DNA of 45,293 nt, taken from positions 1 through 45,293 of the forward strand of contig CAISZI010000050.1 of NCBI GenBank assembly GCA_903889905.1, read 5' to 3'. The position numbers were made by a program, and so were the translations under genes. The DNA is from Candidatus Wirthbacteria bacterium (GTDB lineage: Bacteria; Patescibacteriota; CG2-30-54-11). Shown piece after piece: positions 31,509-40,381 of the stretch. Under the pieces are notes generated by a model. That model made no database searches. It was not told the origin of the DNA and was given only the letters and a program-made list of their open reading frames with translations. How positions within the stretch are numbered: position 1 is the first letter of the stretch; every line of letters begins with the position of its first letter.

Positions 31509-32492
31509 CTAAGGGGCAATATCGGCTTTGGTCCAGGTACGAATGACTACCGAAGTGTCTCCCATCACGACTTCCGGTCCACCATTGAGGCTAACATAAG
31601 TGGCGTAGGCTTTACCAGAGTGGACCGTGATTTTGTCGGTTGCCTGCAGCACTCGCGTCTGGCCCTTATCGAGGATAAAATCCTGCTCTGATGAGCTGTC
31701 GGTCGTAATCCCAAACCAGACCTTGTCCGTCACCCGCAGCACCATTTCCAACGCTGTGGTGCGCGTTGCCGCCGGCGGGGTACTGGTCGTGGTAGCCGCC
31801 CCGGTCGTGGCCTGACCCGCAGGAGGGACGACAACGACTTCCGACGAGGGCAGATCAATCGTCACCATACGGGTCACTTTGGTGGTGGTACCGCTGATCC
31901 GGTTTTTGGCAACAATTTCCAGCTGCACTGGGCCATTTTTGACCGCACTGTAATCCTGCTCAAAATCGCCCTGGGAACTCAAGTTGACCGAACTGCCATT
32001 GATCGAGAGGTATGCCGATGGATCGGTATGGCCTTCGATCACGACCGTTTTGACACGATAGACATCCGAGTCATGCGGCAAATAAACCAATAGTTGCGGG
32101 GCAGCGTTCAGTGAACGGTATTCTTTGAACAAGTACCACAGCAGTGTCAGGCTGGCGACCAGAATGACAAACCCGATCAGTTTGCCCGCGGTCATGACAA
32201 AATGAATGCCATGCCGCCTTGATTCAGCTGGAGAAAGCGTTTCATTAATCCGCTCTGGCGAGTGATGATGGAGTAAATAGGCATCTTTGAGTTCTTTGTA
32301 GCCAATCCCCAACAGCAAACCGTAATTACGCAAAAACCCCAAGACGTAGGCGCCTTGAGGTAGTTCCTCATATCGATCTTCTTCCAATGCCGCGAGGTAT
32401 TTTTCGCTGATCCGAAGACGTTTGGCTGCGCCACGCAGTGTGATGTGTTGAGTTTCACGCGCTTCCCGCAGCCTTTGCCCGATATCTCCCAT
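31509..32492 (-). CDS. RodZ-like cell-shape protein
   Basis: A 327-residue protein. It has an N-terminal HTH (MGDIGQRLREARETQHITLR then RISEKYLAALEEDRYEELP), as in RodZ, which binds MreB. One membrane helix follows (about residues 112-132, LIGFVILVASLTLLWYLF). Outside are an Ig-like domain (VYLPHDSDVYRVKTVVIEGH), a Thr/Pro/Ala-rich linker and a DUF4115-like C-terminal domain (LEMVLRVTDKVWFGITTD onward). The start at 32492 matches the family; the longer frame reads back into rpmF. It lies 18 bases after rpmF and is probably in its transcript. Confidence 0.85.
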   Translation of the reverse strand: MGDIGQRLREARETQHITLRGAAKRLRISEKYLAALEEDRYEELPQGAYVLGFLRNYGLLLGIGYKELKDAYLLHHHSPERINETLSPAESRRHGIHFVMTAGKLIGFVILVASLTLLWYLFKEYRSLNAAPQLLVYLPHDSDVYRVKTVVIEGHTDPSAYLSINGSSVNLSSQGDFEQDYSAVKNGPVQLEIVAKNRISGTTTKVTRMVTIDLPSSEVVVVPPAGQATTGAATTTSTPPAATRTTALEMVLRVTDKVWFGITTDSSSEQDFILDKGQTRVLQATDKITVHSGKAYATYVSLNGGPEVVMGDTSVVIRTWTKADIAP

Positions 32493-32509
32493 GGCAACTG
32501 GCCTGATTA

Positions 32510-32704
32510 TTATTTTGTTTTCTTGGCGGCGATCACCAGGACTTGTTGGCCTTTGTAGGTGCCACAGGTATGGCAAACCTGGTGGGGCAATTTCTTGCTG
32601 CCGCACTGGGGGCATTCGGTCAGGGTGACTTTGGTCAAGGCTTCGTGGGAACGGCGTTTACGGCCACGGGCCTTGGTCATCTTCTGTTTGGGTAATGGTG
32701 TCAT
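32510..32704 (-). CDS. rpmF: 50S ribosomal protein L32
   Basis: A 64-residue L32. It has an N-terminal PLPKQKMTKARGRKRRSHEA, then a zinc-binding set of four cysteines (CPQCG and CHTCG) and a basic end. GGAG stands 7 bases before the ATG at 32704; a TTG two codons earlier is less likely. It has its own good promoter at 32734-32762 and leads the two RodZ-like genes. Confidence 0.96.
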   Translation of the reverse strand: MTPLPKQKMTKARGRKRRSHEALTKVTLTECPQCGSKKLPHQVCHTCGTYKGQQVLVIAAKKTK

Positions 32705-32733
32705 CGTCAAACTCCAAAGATAAAAACAGGGGT

Positions 32734-32762
32734 ATTATAAAACCAAAAACAAACCTGCTCAA
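32734..32762 (-). promoter_or_regulatory. Promoter of rpmF operon
   Basis: On the minus strand TTGAGC (-35) and a perfect TATAAT (-10) are separated by 17 bases, and transcription would begin about 20 bases before the rpmF start codon. Confidence 0.75.
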
Positions 32763-32823
32763 CCGCAGATGGGTCAACAGGCAGGTAGTTTAGCATTAAT
32801 TACGGCATTTTGCCAGAGAGTAT

Positions 32824-32853
32824 TTGGACAGAAAGGCGTATTTTGATTATAAT
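32824..32853 (+). promoter_or_regulatory. Promoter of the ROK/hexokinase-like gene
   Basis: TTGGAC (-35) and a perfect TATAAT (-10) with an 18-base spacer, ending 39 bases before the GTG start at 32893. Confidence 0.7.
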
Positions 32854-32892
32854 TTTACTCCTGTGCCTATTTTATTATCCACAAGGTGACCT

Positions 32893-34659
32893 GTGGAATT
32901 TGATCAAATCTACGCAATGCCTACCGCAGAACACATCAATTTGGGTGAAACGGCCAGGGAATTTTTTAACGAGAAGGAAGCGTTAACATTTCAACAGGAG
33001 TTGGCGCAAGGCCTTGCGACACTCGAAGCCGTGCTGGACGAACTTCAGAATCCGCTGCTCGATATTCGCACTCGCAATGAATGGATGCTTGAGCTGCTCA
33101 ATGAAGCCAGTCATTTGAACCGTAATAAAACACTTTTCTCGGAATTTGCTATCAAAGCATCCACTGCGGAAAAAATCCAGCAATTTGGTGAAAGAATTGA
33201 GCTGTTTCGCCAACAGTTAATGGCGCTGCAAATTCTGGAAGGACGTCATTTCCTCGAAACTCAGGAAAGTCTGGATGGATTGGGAAGTAGTTTTGTGCAT
33301 AGTCTGGGCCAGGAGTTGGTCGCGCAGGCGTCCATGTCGCACCGCAGGCAATATTCCAACTTTGACATGCCCGTCACTGTGGAAAAAATTCCAGCCGGTG
33401 AAATCAAAGACCGTCCTAAGTCCGGAACATACCTGGGACTGCTCGTGGGTGGTACCAACACCAAATTGACTATGGTCAGTCTGAATGGAACAGGCACGCC
33501 AGAAGTACAGGAATTCGCCCTGGAAACCAAACGCCAATGCACGGCTGCTGAATTTGTCGAACACCTCAGTTCTCAAGTCAAAGCAAAACTCGCGGAGCCG
33601 CCACTTGCTAACAAAACCGACATTAAGGCGCTCTCGGTGGGTGTGGCAGGCCCGGTAATCGAGGGGCGCAAAATCACACGCCTCGGTAACCTGGATGTGG
33701 GTCAACCCGGCGTCCAGTTTGATCTACTGAGTGAGCTCCAAACCAGCCTGCAAAATGTCGTGCCCGTCAAACACATTGTCAATGATATGAAGGCGGCGCG
33801 ACTCGCGTACCAAAGCCCCTCCTTCATGAGCGAACACCCCTGCGGCGTCCTGGTCATCTGTGGCACCGGCACAAATATTGAAGTCTACGTCACTGGCGCA
33901 CAGATCAAAACGATGCTGCGCGAGCAAAAATTAATCAAAACCCACAATCAAGCCGAAATCGATCAATTTTATCAGGATAACGCAACCTATTTCATCAATC
34001 TCGAAGGCGGTCACTTTCGGAACAAATCATCCGACTATGACTATATTCCCTGCGGTTGCGGCAAAGGCGAGCATGGTGGTCACCTCGAAACGGAAGTTGC
34101 CGGCGCTGGCATACGTCAACTGGTCCAAAACATTGCCCATGACCACGCTCACAATGAACGCTTGTCCCATCCGCTGCCAACTGAACTTTCGGATATCCTG
34201 GAACAGTGCATCCAGCCACGTGGCAAAGACCCGGTTCCCGGTGCTCTGGACACGCGCGAACTCCATCAGCTGATTAATGCCAACGATAGCGAACGACGCG
34301 CCATCTTGAGCCGAGCAATCAGCCAGATCGCACCTGAGACTCAAGCGAAACTGAAAGCGGTTACTGCCGCTGACCTGGAAGTCCTGGCTATGAACAATCG
34401 CAACACCTTTGCTCGCGCTGGCGCCAAAAACGGTGCCATCATCACGGCATTAATGCAGTCATTTCATATGAAAAACCCGGCGATTATAGAAGAAGGTGGC
34501 CTGTTTGCCGCCGCTTACTTTGTCGAAGCATTAACCCGCGTGCTAAAGCAGACTGACACCAATTACCTGGAACTCAATGGCAGCAGCTTTGGTCCCACTT
34601 TCAAAGGCGCTGTCGGTGGACTGGGAACGGCATTGAGCGGCGCTATTTCCTCGAGTTAG
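32893..34659 (+). CDS. ROK/hexokinase-like protein with an extra N-terminal helical domain
   Basis: A 588-residue protein. Residues 1-175 are helical and unlike any kinase part I know. The rest follows the actin-fold sugar-kinase pattern: LVGGTNTKLTMV near residue 185 (phosphate-1), SVGVAGPV near 252, the catalytic-type IVNDMKAARLAY near 298, CGTGTNIEVYV near 325 (phosphate-2), and CGCGKGEHGGHLE near 390, which resembles the ROK zinc motif CGCGxxGCxE. The Asp usually found in D-x-GGT is replaced by Leu/Val, which may affect metal binding. GTG 32893 follows AAGGTGA. It is flanked by its own promoter and no sugar genes, so the substrate is open. Confidence 0.75.
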   Translation: MEFDQIYAMPTAEHINLGETAREFFNEKEALTFQQELAQGLATLEAVLDELQNPLLDIRTRNEWMLELLNEASHLNRNKTLFSEFAIKASTAEKIQQFGERIELFRQQLMALQILEGRHFLETQESLDGLGSSFVHSLGQELVAQASMSHRRQYSNFDMPVTVEKIPAGEIKDRPKSGTYLGLLVGGTNTKLTMVSLNGTGTPEVQEFALETKRQCTAAEFVEHLSSQVKAKLAEPPLANKTDIKALSVGVAGPVIEGRKITRLGNLDVGQPGVQFDLLSELQTSLQNVVPVKHIVNDMKAARLAYQSPSFMSEHPCGVLVICGTGTNIEVYVTGAQIKTMLREQKLIKTHNQAEIDQFYQDNATYFINLEGGHFRNKSSDYDYIPCGCGKGEHGGHLETEVAGAGIRQLVQNIAHDHAHNERLSHPLPTELSDILEQCIQPRGKDPVPGALDTRELHQLINANDSERRAILSRAISQIAPETQAKLKAVTAADLEVLAMNNRNTFARAGAKNGAIITALMQSFHMKNPAIIEEGGLFAAAYFVEALTRVLKQTDTNYLELNGSSFGPTFKGAVGGLGTALSGAISSS

Positions 34660-34730
34660 GCCAAAGCCAAAGTTGACCTTCTGATCATCTCTCCCTACAA
34701 TTGCCTAAACGACGAAGCACTAAATCCTTC

Positions 34731-34795
34731 CTCCTTCGCCATGAAGCTTCCGCCGTCGCATGGCTATAGCGGACAGTACGGAGGACAGGAACCTC
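34731..34795 (-). repeat. Hairpin repeat family 2, copy c
   Basis: TCCGC (34749-34753) pairs with GCGGA (34769-34773) around CGTCGCATGGCTATA. AAGCTTCCGCCGTCGCATGG matches copy a in reverse. A second small hairpin GGAGG / CCTCC follows at 34781-34795. It occupies most of the 209-base gap before alaS. Confidence 0.8.
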
Positions 34796-34868
34796 CAAAC
34801 GAAAAAGGAGTTAGAATTTTGTCGGTCGGCCAGGTTTGCTTATTAGCTATTAGTATTTAGGACTTGCT

Positions 34869-36929
34869 ATGCAACATATGACCTCCAAAGCCATTCGCCA
34901 GGCTTTCCTGGATTTCTTTGTCAAAAACGACCACCAGTACTACGCTGGCTGCTCGCTCGTTTCCCCCGACCCATCGCTGCTCTTTACCTCGGCCGGCATG
35001 GTACAGCTCGTGCCGTTTCTCAAGGCCGAACAAAAGCCACCCTACCCGCGGCTGGTCAATTACCAAAAATCCTTCCGCACCGGCGACATCAATGACATCG
35101 GCAGCGATGGCCGGCACCTGACTTTTTTTGAAATGCTCGGCCAATGGTCCATTGGCGATTACTACAAGGAACGTGCCATTGAACTGGCTTATGATTTACT
35201 CGTCAATGTTTATGGTTTTGATCCCAATCTGATGTATGCTTCGGTCTTTGCTGGCAACGAACAACTCCCGAAGGATAAAGACTCGATCCAAGGTTGGCTC
35301 AAGGTTGGCATTCCACGCGAAAGAATCATCGAGCTAGGCTACAGCGACAACTTTTGGATCGCCGGCCAGACTGGCCCATGCGGGCCGTGCACCGAAGTTT
35401 ATTACGACATGGGCACCGATGTGGATCCCAACGCCAAACCCGGCACCAACAACGACCGCTTTATTGAAATCTGGAATGCCGGCGTGTTCATGGAATACTT
35501 CAAAGACGAATACGGCAATTTCAACGCACTACCTCAGAAAAATGTCGATACCGGCGCCGGCCTCGAACGGCTTGCCGCCTTTATGCAGGGCAAAAAAAAC
35601 GTCTTTGATATCGACTTGTTTCGGCCGCTCGTGGACCTGATCAGCCTGACACTCAAAGTGGATTACGACCATGATCCCAAAGCCACCAAGGCGGTTCGTA
35701 TCATTGCTGACCACATCCGCGCTTCTACCTTTCTGGTGGGTGACGGCGTCAAACCTTCTAATGTACAGCGTGGCTATGTACTGCGCCGCCTGCTGCGTCG
35801 GGCCATTGCACAAGCTCGACTGATGGGCAATCAGGAACCGATCCTTGCGCGCTTTGTGAGTGAAGTGATCGACACCTATCAGGACGTTTATCCCGAACTC
35901 GACCAGAACCGCGCCCGTATCGTTGGTATCATTGAAGAAGAAGAAAAAGCCTTTGCCAAAACGTTGAATCAAGGCTTGCGGGAACTCGACAAAATTCTGG
36001 CAGCGAATCCCAAAGCCATCAGTGGTGACGATGCCTTCAAACTGCATGACACCTACGGCTTCCCCATTGACCTGACACGGGAATTTGCCGAGGAAAAAGG
36101 CATTGCAGTGGACATTGCCGGCTTTGACAAAGAATTGCAGAAACAAAAAGACCGCTCTCGCATTGGTAGTGGCTTTACGCTCGGCAAGACCATGGAAAAG
36201 GATTACGCAGAGACGCCGCTTTCGACCTTTGTTGGCTACGAGACATTAAGCACGCAAGCCAAAGTTGTCCAACTGAGTGTGATTGACGACGAAGCGCAAC
36301 TCGTGCTGGACCAAACTTCATTCTACGGCGAAGGTGGTGGCCAGACCGGTGACAAAGGCGAAATTGTTGGCCCAAACGGTAAGCTGACCGTGACGACAAC
36401 CAAGAAAACCAAACGCGGCGTGTTTGTGCACGTTGGCAAGCTCGCCGGAACGATAGCCGAAGGCGAGAGTGTAACCGCGACCGTCGACGAAATGAGCCGC
36501 AAACAGATCATGCGTTACCATACTGCCACACACTTACTCCACAAAGCACTGCGCGACACATTGGGCCCGCTAGTTCAACAAAAAGGTTCCTCGATCACCG
36601 CCGACCGACTGCGCTTTGACTTCAACTTTGACCGGCCGCTCACGGCCGAAGAGATTGTCAGGATTGAACAGATCGTCACCGACCTAATACGCAAGGATCT
36701 GCCGGTTGTGGTACAATATATGCCTTTGGCCCGGGCCAAAGAAAGCGGCGCCATGGCGCTGTTCGAAGGAAAATACGACCAGGAAGTGCGCGTGCTGGAC
36801 ATAGGTAGCGGTATCAGCCGCGAGCTTTGCGGTGGAACACACGTGACCCACACCGGCGAGATCGGCCAGATCAAAATCGACAAACAGGAATCCGTGGGCG
36901 GCGGGATACGCAGAATCAAGGCAGTGTAA
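34869..36929 (+). CDS. alaS: Alanyl-tRNA synthetase without the C-terminal region
   Basis: Charges tRNA-Ala. The 686-residue chain has the catalytic domain (LFTSAGMVQLVPFL, RLVNYQKSFRTGDINDIG, THLTFFEMLG-type sequence, GPCGPCTEVYYD, DTGAGLERLA). The editing domain follows, with HTATHLLHKALRDTLG near residue 555 and CGGTHVTHTGEIG near 658. It ends at GGGIRRIKAV, directly after the editing domain. The oligomerising and C-Ala parts present in most bacteria (about 870 residues) are missing, as is common in Patescibacteria. An AGGAC ribosome site precedes ATG 34869. A strong terminator follows 32 bases after the stop. Confidence 0.95.
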   Translation: MQHMTSKAIRQAFLDFFVKNDHQYYAGCSLVSPDPSLLFTSAGMVQLVPFLKAEQKPPYPRLVNYQKSFRTGDINDIGSDGRHLTFFEMLGQWSIGDYYKERAIELAYDLLVNVYGFDPNLMYASVFAGNEQLPKDKDSIQGWLKVGIPRERIIELGYSDNFWIAGQTGPCGPCTEVYYDMGTDVDPNAKPGTNNDRFIEIWNAGVFMEYFKDEYGNFNALPQKNVDTGAGLERLAAFMQGKKNVFDIDLFRPLVDLISLTLKVDYDHDPKATKAVRIIADHIRASTFLVGDGVKPSNVQRGYVLRRLLRRAIAQARLMGNQEPILARFVSEVIDTYQDVYPELDQNRARIVGIIEEEEKAFAKTLNQGLRELDKILAANPKAISGDDAFKLHDTYGFPIDLTREFAEEKGIAVDIAGFDKELQKQKDRSRIGSGFTLGKTMEKDYAETPLSTFVGYETLSTQAKVVQLSVIDDEAQLVLDQTSFYGEGGGQTGDKGEIVGPNGKLTVTTTKKTKRGVFVHVGKLAGTIAEGESVTATVDEMSRKQIMRYHTATHLLHKALRDTLGPLVQQKGSSITADRLRFDFNFDRPLTAEEIVRIEQIVTDLIRKDLPVVVQYMPLARAKESGAMALFEGKYDQEVRVLDIGSGISRELCGGTHVTHTGEIGQIKIDKQESVGGGIRRIKAV

Positions 36930-36960
36930 AAAACTCCAATTGCTGTCTAAAAGCAAAACA

Positions 36961-36991
36961 AAAAGAGAACCGCAGGTATGGGTTCTCTTTT
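36961..36991 (+). terminator. Intrinsic terminator after alaS
   Basis: AAAAGAGAACC pairs with GGTTCTCTTTT (11 bp) around a 9-base loop and ends in a T-run. Confidence 0.9.
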
Positions 36992-37012
36992 AGTTATTAA
37001 CGTGGACGCCCC

Positions 37013-39247
37013 TTGGCCAAGCACCATCATCCCGACAAATACGAAAAGACATGGCAGCACACTGTCGAACAGCCCAAAAAACCGTTACCACAGTTAATTA
37101 ACGCGCACGACTTAAATCCCCAACAATATGACTTGGCAAAATTAAATTTACGTTATTTTCCAAAGGAAATTCACGAAGGTGTCGGGCATTTGCTCGAAAG
37201 GACAGGCGGTCATGAGGAAATCTGCCTCTGCGTTAATTTGGGTCTGATGATCGTAGCTGATATCCAATTAACACCCGAAATCCTGAACAAAGAAATCATC
37301 CCTCGTGCTGGTCATGGCCATGTGCTAGAGAGGGCAGATTTTGAGGATCTCGATATAACCCTGAAAGATTTTATCTCTCTGGTTGAAAAATGTTCCGACT
37401 TGTTCCTGAGTTACCTCAAACGCCTTAAATTGCCTGAGGTGATTAAACAGTTACCTGTCGAGTTTGGCCCGCCCGGCGCCATCTACAGTGCAAAAAAAAG
37501 AGACAGGGCTCGACGGTTAGAATTAGACAAAAAAATGAAAAAAGGGAAACACCCACAACCCGCTGCTGACAGACCCTTTGGTCAAGAATCAATACCCATC
37601 CAAACCGCCAGACAATCACGCAAACAAGAACGCTTCCAGCGTCAAACCGAACAGGACCCCATTGCCAAGGATTTAGGGGATCCGCTTGTACGGCGTGACG
37701 ACCTTTCCACAACTGCTGTTGTCCGTTCCGGACCGATTTTGACCGGAATAGCAACCAAGGAAGCAATCGGTCTGCTGGAAAACGCCGCAACAGTTGCAGC
37801 ACTCGGCCTATCCGGAGACTCCACCTCCGACCCTGTCCTGGAGCGCGAAAAACTACCGTCTCACCGGGACAAATACACTATCGGGCGTAAGCTCCTCCAT
37901 CGCCGTGACCATGTCCAGCCCCACGACAATGCCCTTCAAGTAGCAATTTCGCAGTTAGACCTTCACCTCAAGGACCAACCCAACTATCCCAAAGAATTTG
38001 AAATCTTCGACGCTGTGCGCAATGACTCTCCCACGATGGCCCTGTCGCCATATACCAATTTGATGCTGCAATCTATTTTGGAACTGGTGGAAATGGGAAT
38101 GGATTTCCGGGACGTAATTGCCTGGGAGTTGGCTTGCGGGCGTGGGTATGCCGCTATTCTGCTTGCCAAACTCAAAGCCAAGGTCATCAGCACCGACTTC
38201 TTTCGTGAATGTACCGAAGCAACAAAAGCCAATGCGGCAGCAAATGGTATCAACGTGCTGTCTGAGTTCCCGAGTCACGAGACAAAAAATCGGGGAATCT
38301 ACATTAGTCAAAGTGACATGCTGGAGCTGGCCATGGCAACCCAGAATCCTGACAGCAAAGCCGCAACCGCACTGACTGAACTGATTTTCATGACCACCAA
38401 CCTGCCGCAGGTACGAGAACAAGACCACCCCCGCATCCGTGATAAAGCGCGAAGAAGTGACGCCGCCGTTATTGACGCGACGCTGAATGCGCGGCATGAC
38501 CACCATATCAACAGAAACCGCGCCCAAGGGACAATGAATCCTGCCCTGCTCCCGGCCATCCGAAGACGCGAAGGCGTTACCCCAGACACCCACGAACACA
38601 CGCTGCACGAGATCGACATGAGCGGAACAACTGTCAGGCAAGGAATATATGGTGCCGGCCAGAATGGCAGGCAATTTGTCAAAAAAGCCATGCATGATTA
38701 TCGTTACTGCACCGAACCGGGGAGCATCTTGACAATCATTTTCAGTAGCATGAGCGACTTGAATGCCTATTTTGAACTGGCCGAGCTTCAAGGTTATAAC
38801 GCTTCCATCCTTTGTGCTCAGGAACTGGAAATCCGTCCGCTCTATCGGCAGGCTTCCGGCGTTGACATCAATGCCAGTTATCATCACACCTTTGCCGACT
38901 ACCTGCGTGAATGTGAAGCTGACGAATCGCCCAAGGTTCCGCTGGTTTTCAAAAAAGGGAATCAGGATACGGAACTGATCATGAGTGCCGCCTTAGTCCC
39001 GAGCAAAGAATGGTACACTTTTTTAGCACAATTCCGTCGTTCAGATAAAAAATTAATCCTTCCGCCGGAATCGATCGACCTCATCTGGAACGATCATGAA
39101 GCATGGTCCGATTTCATTGCGCAGGAAACAAATGGCGAGCTGGCTAAACTGACTAGTGACAAAGACGAGGTCATTCGTCTGGCTCGCCTATTTCTCGAAG
39201 GTGATTTTCGATCATGGCAAAGTACCACTGCGTCAAATAAATCATAG
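37013..39247 (+). CDS. Large protein with a degenerate class I methyltransferase domain
   Basis: A 744-residue protein I cannot name. The first about 150 residues (YDLAKLNLRYFPKEIHEGVG, ICLCVNLGLMIVADIQLTP) are folded but unfamiliar. A basic, Gln/Arg-rich linker of about 100 residues follows. Near residue 365, DVIAWELACGRGYAAILLAK reads as AdoMet-binding motif I, with KVISTDFF as motif II and FMTTNLPQ near 460 in the place of the HemK-type NPPY. A later block (PGSILTIIFSSMSDLNAYFE) fits the end of a Rossmann methylase. The only start is TTG 37013, 22 bases after a terminator, with a weak ribosome site; the next ATG is too far in. It precedes the asparaginase cluster and may be expressed with it. 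Confidence 0.65.
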   Translation: MAKHHHPDKYEKTWQHTVEQPKKPLPQLINAHDLNPQQYDLAKLNLRYFPKEIHEGVGHLLERTGGHEEICLCVNLGLMIVADIQLTPEILNKEIIPRAGHGHVLERADFEDLDITLKDFISLVEKCSDLFLSYLKRLKLPEVIKQLPVEFGPPGAIYSAKKRDRARRLELDKKMKKGKHPQPAADRPFGQESIPIQTARQSRKQERFQRQTEQDPIAKDLGDPLVRRDDLSTTAVVRSGPILTGIATKEAIGLLENAATVAALGLSGDSTSDPVLEREKLPSHRDKYTIGRKLLHRRDHVQPHDNALQVAISQLDLHLKDQPNYPKEFEIFDAVRNDSPTMALSPYTNLMLQSILELVEMGMDFRDVIAWELACGRGYAAILLAKLKAKVISTDFFRECTEATKANAAANGINVLSEFPSHETKNRGIYISQSDMLELAMATQNPDSKAATALTELIFMTTNLPQVREQDHPRIRDKARRSDAAVIDATLNARHDHHINRNRAQGTMNPALLPAIRRREGVTPDTHEHTLHEIDMSGTTVRQGIYGAGQNGRQFVKKAMHDYRYCTEPGSILTIIFSSMSDLNAYFELAELQGYNASILCAQELEIRPLYRQASGVDINASYHHTFADYLRECEADESPKVPLVFKKGNQDTELIMSAALVPSKEWYTFLAQFRRSDKKLILPPESIDLIWNDHEAWSDFIAQETNGELAKLTSDKDEVIRLARLFLEGDFRSWQSTTASNKS

Positions 39248-39328
39248 AACCAAGGCCAGTTTGCTAACGATACCAATTGCCACTACAATTACTCAAACTC
39301 CTCCTCGCCTATTATGAGGAAAACCCCA

Positions 39329-40342
39329 ATGTCCAAACCCAAAATCCTGATCATCTCGATGGGCGGCACCATCACTGGCAAAATGTTGGCCAAAGGCTCG
39401 ATCGCCTCCGGACAGTACGGGGCTGAAGAATTCCTGCGCGTGGCCCCCGAACTCCGCCAGGTTGCCGAGATGCACACGCTGGAACTGATAAACCTCGATT
39501 CCGTCGACATGCTGCCCGAGAACTGGCTGCAACTGGCTGACACTATCCAAACAAATATCTCCAAATTTGACGGCATTGTGGTCACACACGGGTTGGACAC
39601 ACTGCAGTACACCGCCACCGCCATTGCCTTCATGATGCAGGACCTTCCGATTCCGGTTGTCTTTACCGGGGCGCAACTGCCGATCCATTTTGTCGCTTCC
39701 GACGCCCGCCAGAACATTGTCGCCGCTGTCCAGGTTGCGGCCCAGTGCGATCTCGGCGAAGTCTGTGTCGTAAGCGATAACCTGATCCATCGCGCAGTAC
39801 GCTGCCGCCGGCTCAAGGCTATTGAAACCGATGCTTTCAGCAGCCTGGGTATCAATCCGCTGGGCACCGTCCGCCATCAGATCGAAATGCGCGGTCATCA
39901 ACAAAAAAGGAACACCGGCAGGCACAAATATGTCTTCAACCCTAGCCTCGACACCAAAGTTGCCGCGATCACGCTGACGCCTGGATTTGACCCCGAGCTC
40001 ATCAATGTATACCTGGAGCGCAACTACCGGGCCTTGCTGCTCATCGGTTTTGGCTTAGGCTATGTTCCGACGCACAACCGTTTCTCACTAATCAAAGCCA
40101 TCCAAGTGGCGACCGAACGCGGCGTGCCGGTGATCGTGGCGAGCCAGGCTAACTTCGGCCACTATGAAATGGAATTTTACGAAGTTGGTTCGCAACTGAA
40201 GCAAGCCGGGGCGATCTCGGCGAGGGATATGCTTTGGGAAACAGCCTTTGTCAAATTAATGTGGATTCTGGGCCAAACCCAGGATTATGCTGGTATCGTC
40301 AAACTTTTCCAAAAAAACTATGTCATGGAAATGGTGGTTTAA
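39329..40342 (+). CDS. L-asparaginase-family protein, paralogue 1 of 4
   Basis: A 337-residue type I asparaginase/GatD-fold protein. It has the first catalytic Thr in SMGGTIT (Thr 14), a Ser/Asp loop NLDSVDMLPENW, and VVTHGLDTLQYTA near residue 85. Further landmarks are TGAQLPIHFVASDARQN near 110 and the C-terminal domain with ITLTPGFDPELI. In asparaginases the second motif is HGTDT, where Thr-Asp is part of the catalytic set; here the Thr is Leu (residue 89), while Asp 90 remains. The later catalytic-Lys region reads HRAVRCRRLKA. ATG 39329 has GAGGA 8 bases upstream, better than ATG 39314. Activity on asparagine should not be assumed. Confidence 0.85.
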   Translation: MSKPKILIISMGGTITGKMLAKGSIASGQYGAEEFLRVAPELRQVAEMHTLELINLDSVDMLPENWLQLADTIQTNISKFDGIVVTHGLDTLQYTATAIAFMMQDLPIPVVFTGAQLPIHFVASDARQNIVAAVQVAAQCDLGEVCVVSDNLIHRAVRCRRLKAIETDAFSSLGINPLGTVRHQIEMRGHQQKRNTGRHKYVFNPSLDTKVAAITLTPGFDPELINVYLERNYRALLLIGFGLGYVPTHNRFSLIKAIQVATERGVPVIVASQANFGHYEMEFYEVGSQLKQAGAISARDMLWETAFVKLMWILGQTQDYAGIVKLFQKNYVMEMVV

Positions 40343-40381
40343 CGGCTACCGTCCGACAAATTCATTAACGAAAGTTGCCCC

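Noticed and set aside
33217-33705. 162-residue minus-strand open frame opposite the ROK-like gene
   Set aside because: Antisense shadow of a gene with recognisable kinase motifs and its own promoter.
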